Positions 8,669 to 18,556 of a stretch of DNA of 64,000 nt are shown one piece after another. The notes under the pieces were generated by a model. It saw only the letters and a program-made list of their open reading frames with translations. It did not search any database and was not told where the DNA came from. Source of the stretch: Thaumasiovibrio occultus (GTDB taxonomy: Bacteria > Pseudomonadota > Gammaproteobacteria > Enterobacterales > Vibrionaceae); the NCBI GenBank assembly GCA_019703815.1, contig AP023052.1, forward strand, positions 372,001 to 436,000, read 5' to 3'. Numbering within the stretch: the first letter of the stretch is position 1; each line of letters opens with the position of its first letter. The position numbers and the translations under genes were made by a program.

Positions 8669-11524
8669 ATGATCTTGCCTTCTTTGATAGCCGAGACTGC
8701 CGAGCGTCACTGGCAGCGACTCCACGACGCCCATTCCGATCTGCTCAACACTCTTTCTTCCGATCAGCAACAACAATTGCGCCAACTGCTTGGTAGCAGT
8801 GAATTTATCGCCCGCAGTCTCGATCAGCGCCCCGATTTGATCCCATGGTTGTTCGCCAGCGCCCAACAGCCCGAAAAAGCCCGTACCTATCGAACCCGTT
8901 TAGGGCAACGCTTAGGTGAGATCAGCGATGAAGCGCAGGTACTGCGCGAGTTACGCCGTTTTCGCCGCGAAGAGATGGTGCTGATCGCCGCGCACGATTT
9001 TCTCAGTCGCCAAAGCTTAACCTTGAGCTTATCGCGCCTATCCGATCTAGCGGAAGCGATCATCATGGAGGGCTATCACTGGCTGTATCAGCGCTGCTGC
9101 GAAGAGTGGGGCACGCCAACCAATGCAGAAGGTGAAGCACAGCCGATGTTGGTGCTGGGCATGGGGAAACTCGGCGGTGGCGAGCTTAACTTCTCATCGG
9201 ATATCGATCTGATCTTTACCTATCCCGATAACGGCGAAACCGTCGGCGCGCGTCGCAGTATTGCCAACGCTCAGTTCTTTACCCGCCTCGGTCAGCGTTT
9301 GATCAAAGCGCTGGATCAAAACACTGTGGACGGTTTCTGTTACCGCGTCGATATGCGCTTGCGCCCGTTTGGGGATAGCGGCCCGTTAGTGATGAGCTAT
9401 GCCGCGATTGAAGATTACTACCAAGAGCAAGGTCGCGACTGGGAGCGCTATGCGATGATCAAAGCGCGGGTGATGGGGCGCGAAAGCTTCTCCCGTTACC
9501 AAGAGCTGCGTCAAATGCTGCGCCCATTTGTGTTCCGTCGTTATATCGATTTCAGTGCGATCCAAGCGCTGCGCCGAATGAAGGCGATGATCAGTAGTGA
9601 AGTTCGTCGGCGTGGATTACACAACAATATCAAGCTAGGCCCGGGCGGTATTCGTGAAGTGGAATTTATCGCCCAATCGTTCCAGCTGATCCGTGGTGGT
9701 CGTACCCCGCAATTGCGCGGGCGAGGCTTGTTAGAAACCTTGCAAGCGATTGAAGAAAACGCCCTGCTTGAGCCTGCGGAAGTGCACACTTTGCGTGAAG
9801 GCTATCTGTTCCTGCGCCGAGTCGAGAACTTGCTACAAGCGATTGATGATAAGCAAACGCAAACGCTGCCAGAGAGCGATATTGACCAACAACGTCTTGC
9901 CTTTGCGCTCGGATTCGACGATTGGCCAGCCTTGTTGGCCGCTATTCAAACTCAGATGGCGGCCGTCCATCAGGTCTTTGATGGCTTGATCGGCGATGAC
10001 GACACTGAGCAAACCAGCCCAGTGGCGGCGCACTTTGTCGAGATTTGGGATATGGCGCGCAACGAAGACGTGCTGATCACTATTATGCAAGAGCAAGAGT
10101 ATGTGCAGCCGAGTCAACTCGCTAGTCATCTGCTCGGTTTTAAGCAAGAGCTCAGCAAGCGCACTTTGGGCCAGCGTGGGCGGGAAGTGCTCAATCGCTT
10201 GATGCCGGAACTACTCAGCCACATCTTACCGCACGACGATGCGCCAGTGTTGCTGCAGCGGATCTTGCAACTACTGACCAACATCGCCACTCGTACGACC
10301 TATCTAGAGCTATTGGCAGAGCACCCCAACGCACAAGCGCAATTGATCCGCTTATGTGCGGCGAGCACTATGATTGCCGAGCAGCTTAGCCGGTATCCGA
10401 TCTTGCTGGATGAACTGCTCGATCCGCAGCATCTGTATAACCCGATCCCACTTGAGCAATACCGTGACGAGCTGCGCGAATATCTTGCCCGGATCCCGGA
10501 AGAAGATATGGAGCAGCAGATGGAGGCGATCCGTCAGTTCAAGCAGACCCAGTTACTGCGGATCGCGGCGGCTGATATTGCCGGGGTGTTGCCAGTGATG
10601 AAAGTGAGTGATCACTTAACTTATTTAGCCGAAGCCATTGTCGAGGCGGTGGTGAATCAAGCGTGGTTCCAGACTGAAGCAAAATATGGCCGCCCATCGT
10701 ACCTAAAAGAGCGCACCGGTCGCGGTTTTGCGGTGGTTGGCTACGGCAAAGTGGGCGGTTGGGAGCTGGGCTATAACTCGGATCTTGATATTGTCTTCTT
10801 AACGGACTGCCCGGCGAGCGATTACACCGATGGCAAGAAAGAGATCGACAGTCGCCAGTTCTATGTTCGCTTAGCGCAGCGGATCGTGCACTTGTTCTCG
10901 ACGCGCACTGCCACGGGCGTGCTGTATGAAATTGATACCCGTTTGCGTCCGTCCGGTGCATCTGGCTTGTTGGTGAGCACGTTAGAGGCATTTGAAGAAT
11001 ACCAGCATCAAGAAGCGTGGACATGGGAGCATCAAGCCTTGGTGCGCGCTCGCATGATTTATGGGGATTTGCCGCTGCAACAGGATTTCGCCAAAGCGCG
11101 CAAAGGTGTCCTGCGTCTTGCGCGAGATAGCGAGAAATTGCGCAGCGAAGTGGTCGAGATGCGCGAGAAAATGCGCGATCACTTGGGTGGCAAAAAAGCC
11201 GGTCGCTTTATGCTGAAACAAGATCCCGGCGGGATCACCGACATAGAGTTTATCGCGCAATATTTGGTGCTTAACAATGCCAAGCAGCTAGGGGCGCTCA
11301 CCAAATGGTCCGACAATATGCGGATATTTGAAATGCTGGCCGACTGCGAGGTGATGGATCTGGGGCAGTCGCGTGCGATCAGTGATGCCTACACCAAGAT
11401 GCGCGATGAAATTCACCGCTTGAATCTGCGTGGTCTGGACGCTGATGTTGCAGAGAGTGAATTTAGCCAAGAGCGTGAAGCCGTCAAAGCGATCTGGCGC
11501 GAGCTATTAGGTGAAGGGGGCTAG
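8669..11524 (+). CDS. glnE: Bifunctional glutamine synthetase adenylyltransferase/adenylyl-removing enzyme
   Basis: At 951 aa this is full length for GlnE. Two nucleotidyltransferase domains are visible. The N-terminal one has GMGKLGGGELNFSSDIDLIF (residues 164-183, with the D-x-D pair at 178/180); in E. coli this half removes AMP. The C-terminal one has GYGKVGGWELGYNSDLDIVF from about 690; in E. coli this half adds AMP to glutamine synthetase. PII protein and glutamine control the balance, so the enzyme links nitrogen status to GS activity in the cytoplasm. The gene is single and ends at a terminator facing the convergent acyltransferase gene. Confidence 0.97.
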   Translation: MILPSLIAETAERHWQRLHDAHSDLLNTLSSDQQQQLRQLLGSSEFIARSLDQRPDLIPWLFASAQQPEKARTYRTRLGQRLGEISDEAQVLRELRRFRREEMVLIAAHDFLSRQSLTLSLSRLSDLAEAIIMEGYHWLYQRCCEEWGTPTNAEGEAQPMLVLGMGKLGGGELNFSSDIDLIFTYPDNGETVGARRSIANAQFFTRLGQRLIKALDQNTVDGFCYRVDMRLRPFGDSGPLVMSYAAIEDYYQEQGRDWERYAMIKARVMGRESFSRYQELRQMLRPFVFRRYIDFSAIQALRRMKAMISSEVRRRGLHNNIKLGPGGIREVEFIAQSFQLIRGGRTPQLRGRGLLETLQAIEENALLEPAEVHTLREGYLFLRRVENLLQAIDDKQTQTLPESDIDQQRLAFALGFDDWPALLAAIQTQMAAVHQVFDGLIGDDDTEQTSPVAAHFVEIWDMARNEDVLITIMQEQEYVQPSQLASHLLGFKQELSKRTLGQRGREVLNRLMPELLSHILPHDDAPVLLQRILQLLTNIATRTTYLELLAEHPNAQAQLIRLCAASTMIAEQLSRYPILLDELLDPQHLYNPIPLEQYRDELREYLARIPEEDMEQQMEAIRQFKQTQLLRIAAADIAGVLPVMKVSDHLTYLAEAIVEAVVNQAWFQTEAKYGRPSYLKERTGRGFAVVGYGKVGGWELGYNSDLDIVFLTDCPASDYTDGKKEIDSRQFYVRLAQRIVHLFSTRTATGVLYEIDTRLRPSGASGLLVSTLEAFEEYQHQEAWTWEHQALVRARMIYGDLPLQQDFAKARKGVLRLARDSEKLRSEVVEMREKMRDHLGGKKAGRFMLKQDPGGITDIEFIAQYLVLNNAKQLGALTKWSDNMRIFEMLADCEVMDLGQSRAISDAYTKMRDEIHRLNLRGLDADVAESEFSQEREAVKAIWRELLGEGG

Positions 11525-11571
11525 ACTGGCCTTTTGGTGAACGGTCAGTGAGACCTCATTGAAGTAACGAC

Positions 11572-11598
11572 AACGGCGCTGTGATAGCGCCGTTTTTT
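11572..11598 (+). terminator. Rho-independent terminator after glnE
   Basis: AACGGCGCT, loop GTGAT, AGCGCCGTT followed by a T-run, 47 bp after the glnE stop. Confidence 0.85.
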
Positions 11599-11623
11599 GT
11601 GCTCGTGATAAACCGAAATAGGG

Positions 11624-12574
11624 CTACTTGGCGCGCGGGTCGTTAGCGCCGTACAAACTCGGTTGGCCTTCTGGACGGTTTTTAAAGCGACGATGAAGCC
11701 ACATGTATTCTCCCGGTGCTTGGCGCACGGAATTGGCGATCACTTCATTCGCTTTGGCGGCGGCCGCTTCGGGATCGTTACGTGGGAAGTCTTCCACAAT
11801 AAATACCTTAGCGGTGTAGCCACGGTTATCGGTATCGCGAGAGAACGTAAACCCAGCAACGACCGCATCAGAGGCGTCGACCAACAGTGAGGTCCCCGTG
11901 GTGGTACAGGCATCCTCTACCGCAAAATACGGCACAAATACCGAGCGGCGCAGACCGTAATCGTGATCCGGCATGTACCATAGGGTATCGCCTTTTTTGA
12001 TCGCTGCGATCATGCCACCGATGTTGCGCTTGTGGATCAGGCCGGCATTGCCTTTGAGTCGGCCACGATATTGGACATAGTCAAAAGCCGGGTTGTTGTT
12101 CGGACGATACACCCCCCAACCATGACCAAATTCACCAATCGCCTTGGCGCAGATCTCCAAGTTTAGGTTGTGATACCCCAGCATAAGCACACCTTGGCCT
12201 TTGTCGTTGAGTTCGATGAGCTTGTCCATGCCCTCGACTTTCACCAAGCGACGCAGACGCCAGCGCGGCCAGAACCAGGCAATACAAGACTCAACCATGG
12301 CAAGGCCAGTATTGTCGATGTTCTCTTTGACGATTTTCTCGCGCTCAGCCCCACTCAATTCAGGAAAACACAATTCGAGGTTTTTCCGGATCACAAACAG
12401 GCGCTTGTGCATGATTTTCATCATGATGCGTCCGAGCAACTTGCCAATCACAAACAGCACGGAATAAGGAAGCCATGAGACGAGGTACATCAAACCCACG
12501 CCAATCCAGACTAACCAGTAGCGAGGGTGTAAGAGACCCACATGAAAGCGGGGTGCGGCGTACTTATCGTTCAT
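11624..12574 (-). CDS. lpxL: Lipid A biosynthesis acyltransferase (LpxL/LpxM family)
   Basis: This 316 aa protein has an N-terminal membrane helix (about 20-45). The family H-x4-D/E catalytic motif is seen as HNLNLE. Further family landmarks are WGVYRPNNNP and the C-terminal PGEYMWLHRRFKNRP. The family transfers acyl chains from acyl-ACP to Kdo2-lipid IVA at the inner face of the inner membrane. Vibrios carry more than one paralogue with different chain and position specificity. The lpxL symbol is therefore a family-level choice, and it could be the lpxM/lpxN type. It is divergent from hldE, another LPS gene, with about 220 bp between the starts. Confidence 0.85.
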   Translation of the reverse strand: MNDKYAAPRFHVGLLHPRYWLVWIGVGLMYLVSWLPYSVLFVIGKLLGRIMMKIMHKRLFVIRKNLELCFPELSGAEREKIVKENIDNTGLAMVESCIAWFWPRWRLRRLVKVEGMDKLIELNDKGQGVLMLGYHNLNLEICAKAIGEFGHGWGVYRPNNNPAFDYVQYRGRLKGNAGLIHKRNIGGMIAAIKKGDTLWYMPDHDYGLRRSVFVPYFAVEDACTTTGTSLLVDASDAVVAGFTFSRDTDNRGYTAKVFIVEDFPRNDPEAAAAKANEVIANSVRQAPGEYMWLHRRFKNRPEGQPSLYGANDPRAK

Positions 12575-12797
12575 ATCTATTCTGGGGAAAGTATTCGATT
12601 GGCAGCTATTGTAATGGATCTGATCGCGCTTCGCAGCCGCAATATTGGTACAACCACTTGATGAGCGGTGCTTAATGAGAGGGCGGTACAGGGTTTATTC
12701 AACTAAATAGACCGATACGCGCTTTGCGCTTAACAACAGTAAACGCCTTCTGTGCGATATGGTACACTCGCAGGAATTTCGATTTTCGGAGACAAAA

Positions 12798-14228
12798 ATG
12801 AAACTGACTCTGCCTGATTATGACAACGCCAAAGTCTTGGTGGTTGGTGACGTAATGCTAGATCGATACTGGACCGGCCCAACCGGCCGTATTTCGCCAG
12901 AAGCACCTGTGCCGGTGGTGAAAGTGGACCAGATCGAAGAGCGTCCGGGCGGCGCAGCCAACGTGGCAATGAACATTGCAGCGTTGGGCGGACACGCGCA
13001 TTTGATTGGCCTGACCGGTCAAGACGAAGCCGCGCAAGCGTTGACCCAAACGCTCACCTCATTGTCGGTGAACTGTGACTTTGTAAAGTTGGCGGATTAC
13101 CCGACTATCACCAAATTGCGCGTGATGAGCCGAGGCCAACAGTTGATCCGTTTGGACTTTGAAGAAGGCTTTCATAACGTACCGCAAACCCAAGTGTTGC
13201 CTCAGGTTGAAGCGGCATTAGGCGGCGCGAAGGCCGTGATTTTGTCTGACTACGCGAAAGGCGCGCTAGAGCACGTTCAGCCAATGATTGCGGCGGCACG
13301 TGCGGCCGGTGTGCCAGTGTTGGTTGATCCGAAAGGCGCTGACTTTGAACGCTACCGTGGCGCGACGTTGCTGACGCCAAACCTGTCGGAGTTTGAAGCC
13401 GTTGTCGGTAAAACCCAAGGTGATGCGGATATCGTCGAAAAAGGCTTGGCCTTGATTGAGCGTTTTGACTTCGAAGCCTTGCTGGTTACTCGCTCTGAGC
13501 ACGGTATGACATTGATCCGTAAAGGCGCTGAGTCGTTCCACCTGCCAACGCAAGCCCAAGAAGTGTTTGATGTGACCGGTGCCGGTGATACGGTGATTTC
13601 GGTACTGGCAGCGTCTCTCGCTGCGGGCAAATCGTATGAGCACGCCTGTGTCTTGGCTAACGCTGCCGCTGGTGTGGTGGTGGGCAAACTGGGCACCTCA
13701 ACGGTATCAACCATTGAGCTTGCTGAAGCGGTCCATGGCAGCCAAGAAACCGGTTTTGGCGTGGTGACAGAGTCGGCGCTGAAAACGGCGGTGGCGGAAG
13801 CGCGTAAACGCGGTGAAGTGGTAGTGATGACCAATGGCTGCTTTGATATTTTGCACGCGGGCCACGTCTCTTACCTCAACGAAGCGGCGAAACTGGGCGA
13901 TCGTTTGATTGTCGCGGTGAACACCGATGAGTCCGTGAAAATCTTGAAAGGCCCGGGGCGTCCTGTGAACCCAACCGATCGCCGCATGGCGGTATTGGCG
14001 GGTTTAGGTAGTGTAGATTGGGTGGTGCCGTTCTCGGAAGAAACCCCGCAACGTTTGATCAGTGAAGTGCTACCAACGCTACTGGTGAAAGGTGGCGACT
14101 ATAAACCGGAAGAGATTGCCGGTGGCGCGGAAGTGATTGCGGCAGGCGGTGAAGTGCGTGTCTTGAATTTTGAAGATGGCTGCTCGACCACTGAGATCAT
14201 TAAAGCGATCCAAAGCGGTAGAGGCTAA
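12798..14228 (+). CDS. hldE: Bifunctional heptose 7-phosphate kinase / heptose 1-phosphate adenylyltransferase
   Basis: This 476 aa protein matches E. coli HldE in length and layout. The N-terminal ribokinase-like domain (about 1-315) has the PfkB motif DVTGAGDT, where the last Asp is the catalytic base. The C-terminal nucleotidyltransferase domain starts with [16 protein letters not shown], containing the HxGH-type signature. It makes ADP-D-glycero-beta-D-manno-heptose precursors for the inner core of LPS. The start at 12798 has GGAGA upstream and gives the family start MKLTLPDY. The longer frame from 12759 has no support. Confidence 0.96.
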   Translation: MKLTLPDYDNAKVLVVGDVMLDRYWTGPTGRISPEAPVPVVKVDQIEERPGGAANVAMNIAALGGHAHLIGLTGQDEAAQALTQTLTSLSVNCDFVKLADYPTITKLRVMSRGQQLIRLDFEEGFHNVPQTQVLPQVEAALGGAKAVILSDYAKGALEHVQPMIAAARAAGVPVLVDPKGADFERYRGATLLTPNLSEFEAVVGKTQGDADIVEKGLALIERFDFEALLVTRSEHGMTLIRKGAESFHLPTQAQEVFDVTGAGDTVISVLAASLAAGKSYEHACVLANAAAGVVVGKLGTSTVSTIELAEAVHGSQETGFGVVTESALKTAVAEARKRGEVVVMTNGCFDILHAGHVSYLNEAAKLGDRLIVAVNTDESVKILKGPGRPVNPTDRRMAVLAGLGSVDWVVPFSEETPQRLISEVLPTLLVKGGDYKPEEIAGGAEVIAAGGEVRVLNFEDGCSTTEIIKAIQSGRG

Positions 14229-14320
14229 AAACGGTTGGCCAATCCAGTCATTGGGTTGGCAACACCGAAAAGTGCAAACCTTGCACTGCACCTTGATAAA
14301 CGCCGCTAAAATCGCGCATT

Positions 14321-14348
14321 AAAAAAGGCACTCAAGAGTGCCTTTTTT
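14321..14348. terminator. Bidirectional terminator between hldE and tolC
   Basis: AAAAAAGGCACTC, AA, GAGTGCCTTTTTT. It is perfectly symmetric with A- and T-tracts, between convergent genes. Confidence 0.88.
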
Positions 14349-14370
14349 CGTGCTGGCGGTTTGCTCGCGA

Positions 14371-15681
14371 TTATTGCGCAGCGACTAGGCCTGCGTTGAT
14401 ATCAAGGATATCTTGCTCATTCAGATCGCCCACGGCTTGTTTTAGCTGCAGGGTGCTCAGAATGTAGTTGTAACGTGCGTTCGACAGGTTACGGTTTGCA
14501 TCATACAGACGACGGGTCGCATCTAGCACATCAACAATGGTACGAGTACCCACTTCAAAGCCGGCTTCTGTCGCTTCAAGGGCTGAGCGTGCAGAGACCA
14601 CACTTTGATTGTAGGCGCGTAAGCTACCAATGCTGGCATTGATGTTGTTGTAGAATGCACGAACATCACGTACTACGCCACGGTAAGATTCTTCCAAATC
14701 TTGGCTGCTGGCAACGTAAGCAAACTGTGCTTGTTTCACTTGCGAGCTAATGTTACCACCGGTGTAAAGCGGCATCGCAAAGTTAATACCCGCAGTTACA
14801 TCGCTGTAATCGTTGTCGTAGATATCGTTGCTACGGTTGCTGTTATCGGCGTAGCTGTAGCCTGCATCAAACGTGATTGACGGTAGACGAGAAGTATCTG
14901 CGATATCGATTTGTTGGCGTGCAACATCTTGAGCGATACGGCTTGCTAGCAGTGATAAGTTTTCGTTTTCCGCCGTTTCTAGCAGCTCGTCAACAGACGT
15001 TTCTGGGCGGCTAGCGCTAAAGCGGCGAGTATCTAGCTTGTTGAGCTCAGTGTGCTCTTGGCCTGTGATTTCGCGGATCGCTTCGTAGCTGTTAACCAGT
15101 TGGTTTTGCGCTAGGATCTCATTCGCCAGTACGGTGTCGAACTGTGCTTGTGCGTCATGAACGTCAGTGATTGCAGAAAGACCGACTTCAAAACGTTGTT
15201 GAGTTTGCTCTAGTTGACGACCAACCGCGCGTTTTTCGGCGCGCACGAACGCAAGGTTATCTTGTGCGTTAAGTACGTCAAAGTAAGCAGACGCCACACG
15301 CAGGATTAAACCTTGTTGCACGGCTGCGAAAGCGGCGTCAGCTTGACGGGCATTCATTTCAGCGATGTCGAGGTTAACCCAGCTAGTGCGGTTATAAAGT
15401 TGTTGTGATAAGCCAATACCCGCAGTCAATGCGTTGTTGTCACGCTGATCTTCACTGCTGAAGTTCATGTTGTAACCAGCGGTTAGGTTAATGCTTGGTA
15501 ACAATGAACTGCGCGAACTATTAATCGCCTCAAAGGCGGCATCCTTGGTCGCAGCCGCAGATAATAGTTGTGGGTCATTGTCTTTGGCTTGCTGATAAAT
15601 TGCTGCAATGTCATCAGCCAAAGCTAAGTGACTAAAACCACCCAAAGTGACTCCGATGACGAGTGGCAATAATTTCTTCAT
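14371..15681 (-). CDS. tolC: Outer membrane channel protein TolC
   Basis: This 436 aa protein has a signal peptide ending HLALA (residues 1-22). It carries the tandem repeat of the OEP family: two copies of a beta-strand pair plus long helices. Recognisable segments are YQQAKDNDPQLLSAAA, QRFEVGLSAITDVHDAQAQFD and TEAGFEVGTRTIVDVLDATRRLYDA; the last two are the equivalent turns of the two repeats. TolC forms the trimeric outer-membrane duct for RND pumps and type I secretion. It is divergent from nudF across about 200 bp, the same neighbourhood as in E. coli and Vibrio. It is slightly shorter than E. coli TolC because the C-terminal tail is reduced. Confidence 0.96.
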   Translation of the reverse strand: MKKLLPLVIGVTLGGFSHLALADDIAAIYQQAKDNDPQLLSAAATKDAAFEAINSSRSSLLPSINLTAGYNMNFSSEDQRDNNALTAGIGLSQQLYNRTSWVNLDIAEMNARQADAAFAAVQQGLILRVASAYFDVLNAQDNLAFVRAEKRAVGRQLEQTQQRFEVGLSAITDVHDAQAQFDTVLANEILAQNQLVNSYEAIREITGQEHTELNKLDTRRFSASRPETSVDELLETAENENLSLLASRIAQDVARQQIDIADTSRLPSITFDAGYSYADNSNRSNDIYDNDYSDVTAGINFAMPLYTGGNISSQVKQAQFAYVASSQDLEESYRGVVRDVRAFYNNINASIGSLRAYNQSVVSARSALEATEAGFEVGTRTIVDVLDATRRLYDANRNLSNARYNYILSTLQLKQAVGDLNEQDILDINAGLVAAQ

Positions 15682-15882
15682 GGATACGTTCCTTGATGAA
15701 TATTAGCGACGAAACACATAGTTTACAGCATTCTACCTTTCTTGAAACTGATCATTACGTAACTTTACTAGTGGCCGAGAAAATGGATACTGTTTCACAC
15801 AATTGTTTTAAAACTTATGACATTTGTTGAGTCACATTGATATGTTACTCTTATTCTCCTGACATCAAGGATAGGTAAACCG

Positions 15883-16503
15883 ATGACAAGGCTCCAGTTT
15901 GGTCAACAAGATGTAGAAGTTCTTGAGCAAACCACTGAATATGACGGTTTTTTCAAGATGGTGAAGTACCGTTTACGTCATAAATTGTTTGCTGGCGGGT
16001 GGAGCGGTGAAATGGACCGTTTGCTGTTTGAACGCGGCACGGCGGTGGCATTATTGCCCTACGATCCTATCCGTGATGAAGTGGTGCTGGTGGAGCAGTT
16101 TCGCATCGGCGCTCACGTCGCAGGTTGCGCGCCGTGGCAGCTTGAATTAGTCGCTGGCATGGTCGAAGAAGGCGAAAGCGCGGAAGATGTCGCGCTGCGC
16201 GAAGCGCAAGAAGAAGCCGGTTTAGCGGTGAGCACCACCGAGTTTGTGACGCGCTATTTATCAAGCTCAGGTGGCTGCAGCGAAACGCTAGCGGTACTGG
16301 CCGGACAGGTCGATAGCAGTGTTGCCGGTGGCCTGCATGGGCTGGCAGAAGAGCATGAAGATATCCGCGTTCACGTGGTGTCGCGTGCACAAGCGTATGA
16401 GTGGGTAGTGTCAGGCAAAATTGAAAATGCCGCCTCCATCATCGCGCTGCAGTGGCTACAGTTAAATTATTCACGGTTACAAGCGCAATGGAACGGTGAC
16501 TAG
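15883..16503 (+). CDS. nudF: ADP-ribose pyrophosphatase (Nudix)
   Basis: This 206 aa Nudix hydrolase carries the box GMVEEGESAEDVALREAQEE followed by AGL, matching G-x5-E-x7-R-E-U-x-E-E-x-G-U exactly. The surrounding sequence (LLPYDPIRDEVVLVEQFRIGAH, YLSSSGGCSETLAVLAGQVD) is that of the NudF/TrgB group. These enzymes split ADP-ribose into AMP and ribose 5-phosphate. It leads the nudF-yqiB-cpdA-yqiA-parE-parC run and is divergent from tolC. Confidence 0.94.
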   Translation: MTRLQFGQQDVEVLEQTTEYDGFFKMVKYRLRHKLFAGGWSGEMDRLLFERGTAVALLPYDPIRDEVVLVEQFRIGAHVAGCAPWQLELVAGMVEEGESAEDVALREAQEEAGLAVSTTEFVTRYLSSSGGCSETLAVLAGQVDSSVAGGLHGLAEEHEDIRVHVVSRAQAYEWVVSGKIENAASIIALQWLQLNYSRLQAQWNGD

Positions 16504-16581
16504 ATTCTAGTCATTGCATAGTGTGTTGTGACCCGTTTTTTAGTAATAATAGTCACAGCAACGTTGGCTTAAGGAGTCGAA

Positions 16582-17013
16582 GTGCGTCAGCAATATGTCG
16601 TCGATTTCCCCGCGATCATGCGTACTTATGAAACAAACTATGCACAATTAGTGTCATTACTCCCAAGAGGGGAGAGTGAGCATTGTCATTATGTGGTGTT
16701 TGAGGATGAATACCAGCTTAGAATTCTGGAGCAAACGCGCTACACCACATTAGTACATATTACCCAGCAGAACACGCCGCCAGCCGGTGTGGAAACTGGA
16801 ACAGATTTCACAGTCCGTTTGTATCATGATGCTCGCGTCGCGGAAGTGTGTGCTACGGGTCAGACGGCAAGGCTAAAAGCCAAGTATGATTACCCGAATT
16901 CTAAGATGTACCAACAAAACGAGAAGCATCAGGTTAATCAATTTCTCAGGGAATGGCTGACTCACTGTTTGCGCTATGGAGTGACCAAGTCAGCAGCGTG
17001 TAAATTAAACTAG
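16582..17013 (+). CDS. yqiB: DUF1249 protein YqiB
   Basis: This 143 aa protein starts with GTG at 16582 after AAGGAG. It contains family landmarks NYAQLVSLLP, LYHDARVAEVC, KYDYPNSKMYQQNEKHQVN and FLREWL. It is the conserved neighbour of nudF and cpdA in enterics and vibrios. The function is unknown, with no signal peptide or membrane segment. It lies 78 bp after nudF and 20 bp before cpdA. Confidence 0.92.
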   Translation: MRQQYVVDFPAIMRTYETNYAQLVSLLPRGESEHCHYVVFEDEYQLRILEQTRYTTLVHITQQNTPPAGVETGTDFTVRLYHDARVAEVCATGQTARLKAKYDYPNSKMYQQNEKHQVNQFLREWLTHCLRYGVTKSAACKLN

Positions 17014-17033
17014 TTAACAAGGTTGTATCAGTT

Positions 17034-17858
17034 TTGCAGACATTTTCTCTGCCAGTAAAGAACGATAAGAGTGTGCGTTTATTGCAGATAACGGACACGC
17101 ACTTGTTTGCCGACGAGAGCGCAAGCCTATTAGGGGTGAGGACTAACCTCAGCTTTCGCGCGGTGCTTGATGCCGTGATGGCGAGCCAAGTGGACTTTGA
17201 TGCTGTGCTTGCGACGGGTGATATCTCGCAAGATCACAGCGAAGCGTCGTACGCGCATTTTGTGAAAGATATCCAGTGTCTCTCTCGTCCGTGTTTTTGG
17301 TTGCCGGGCAACCATGACTTTAAACCGAGCATGAATTCGGTGTTGCCTACGCCGGCGATTGAGCCTTGTCAGCACCTTTTTGTGGGTGAACATTGGCAGG
17401 TGATTTTATTAGATAGCCAAGTGCAAGGCGTACCGCACGGTGAATTGGCGGCGGAGCAGTTGGCGTTTCTTGATGAAACCTTAAAGGCGAATCCACAGCG
17501 CCATACGTTGGTCTCGCTGCATCATCACCCATTGCCAGCGGGCAGTGCATGGCTGGATCAACATCAGCTCCATAACCCCGATGATTTTTGGAATGTGGTT
17601 CAACAGCACCCGAGCATTCGCGGTGTGCTGTTTGGCCATATTCATCAAGAAATGGATCAAATGGTGAAGGGCGTGCGCGTACTGGCGACCCCATCAACCT
17701 GTTTCCAGTTCAAACCAGATTCAACCGATTTTGGTCTTGATAACCGCACGCCAGGCTGGCGTTGGATTGAGTTATCAGACGACGGCGAGATCGTCACCCG
17801 CGTCGAGCGCTTAAGCGATCCGCGTTTCCTACCCGATTTCAACAGTGCAGGCTACTAA
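17034..17858 (+). CDS. cpdA: 3',5'-cyclic AMP phosphodiesterase
   Basis: This 274 aa metallophosphoesterase shows all the dinuclear-metal motifs: ITDTHLF, ATGDISQDHS, LPGNHDF, SLHHHPLP and FGHIHQE. CpdA hydrolyses cAMP and so limits CRP activity. The start is TTG at 17034, with AAGG about 11 bases upstream. I see no better ATG before the first conserved strand, so the exact start is less sure than the gene. The stop overlaps the start of yqiA by one base, which implies translational coupling. Confidence 0.94.
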   Translation: MQTFSLPVKNDKSVRLLQITDTHLFADESASLLGVRTNLSFRAVLDAVMASQVDFDAVLATGDISQDHSEASYAHFVKDIQCLSRPCFWLPGNHDFKPSMNSVLPTPAIEPCQHLFVGEHWQVILLDSQVQGVPHGELAAEQLAFLDETLKANPQRHTLVSLHHHPLPAGSAWLDQHQLHNPDDFWNVVQQHPSIRGVLFGHIHQEMDQMVKGVRVLATPSTCFQFKPDSTDFGLDNRTPGWRWIELSDDGEIVTRVERLSDPRFLPDFNSAGY

Positions 17859-18436
17859 TGAAACCGTTATTGCTGTACATCCATGGCTTTAATAGCTCAC
17901 CGTTATCGCAAAAAGCCGCGATCATGGTGGCGCATTGCCGTGAACATCGTCCTGATATTCGTTTGGAAGTGCCGCAGTTACCGAGTTATCCGCAAGCTGC
18001 GGCCCATTATCTGGACGAAGTGATCCGTCCGTTGTTGGGGCGCTACAAAATTGGCGTGATTGGCAGCTCTTTGGGCGGCTATTTAGCGACGTGGTTAAAC
18101 GCGCGCTATGGCCTAAGAGCGGTGCTGGTCAATCCAGCGGTAAAACCGTACGAGTTATTAGTGGACTATCTGGGCGAGCAGGTAAATCCATACACTCACG
18201 AAGTGTATACCCTTGTCGAAAGCCATATGGATGAATTAAAGGCGTTGGAAATTCAAACCCTTGCCCATCCAGAGCAGTTGTGGCTCTTGCAACAAGAAGG
18301 CGATGAAGTGCTTGACTACCGTCAGGCAATCGAGAAATATGCCGCCTGTCCTCAAACTGTTGAACCCGAAGGGGATCATAGTTTTGTCGGTTTTGAGCGT
18401 TACCCTGCCGACATTCTCCAGTTTCTCGACCTATAA
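17858..18436 (+). CDS. yqiA: Alpha/beta hydrolase YqiA (esterase)
   Basis: This 192 aa protein has the N-terminal strand LLLYIHGFNSSPLSQKA and the nucleophile elbow GSSLGGYLA. A late GDHSF supplies the likely catalytic His, and DEVLDYRQA lies near the acid residue. The YqiA/UPF0227 family are small esterases with no firmly known physiological substrate. It sits between cpdA and parE, as in E. coli. Confidence 0.93.
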   Translation: MKPLLLYIHGFNSSPLSQKAAIMVAHCREHRPDIRLEVPQLPSYPQAAAHYLDEVIRPLLGRYKIGVIGSSLGGYLATWLNARYGLRAVLVNPAVKPYELLVDYLGEQVNPYTHEVYTLVESHMDELKALEIQTLAHPEQLWLLQQEGDEVLDYRQAIEKYAACPQTVEPEGDHSFVGFERYPADILQFLDL

Positions 18437-18556
18437 CGGTCGATGTACCCCTGAGGGGAAACGGTTCACAAATGTGACCCCCTTATGAGCACCTGACTTG
18501 ACAAGCTGTCGGGTGTTACTGACTATTGTGAAAATTTTTTACGACGTTCCCTGAAT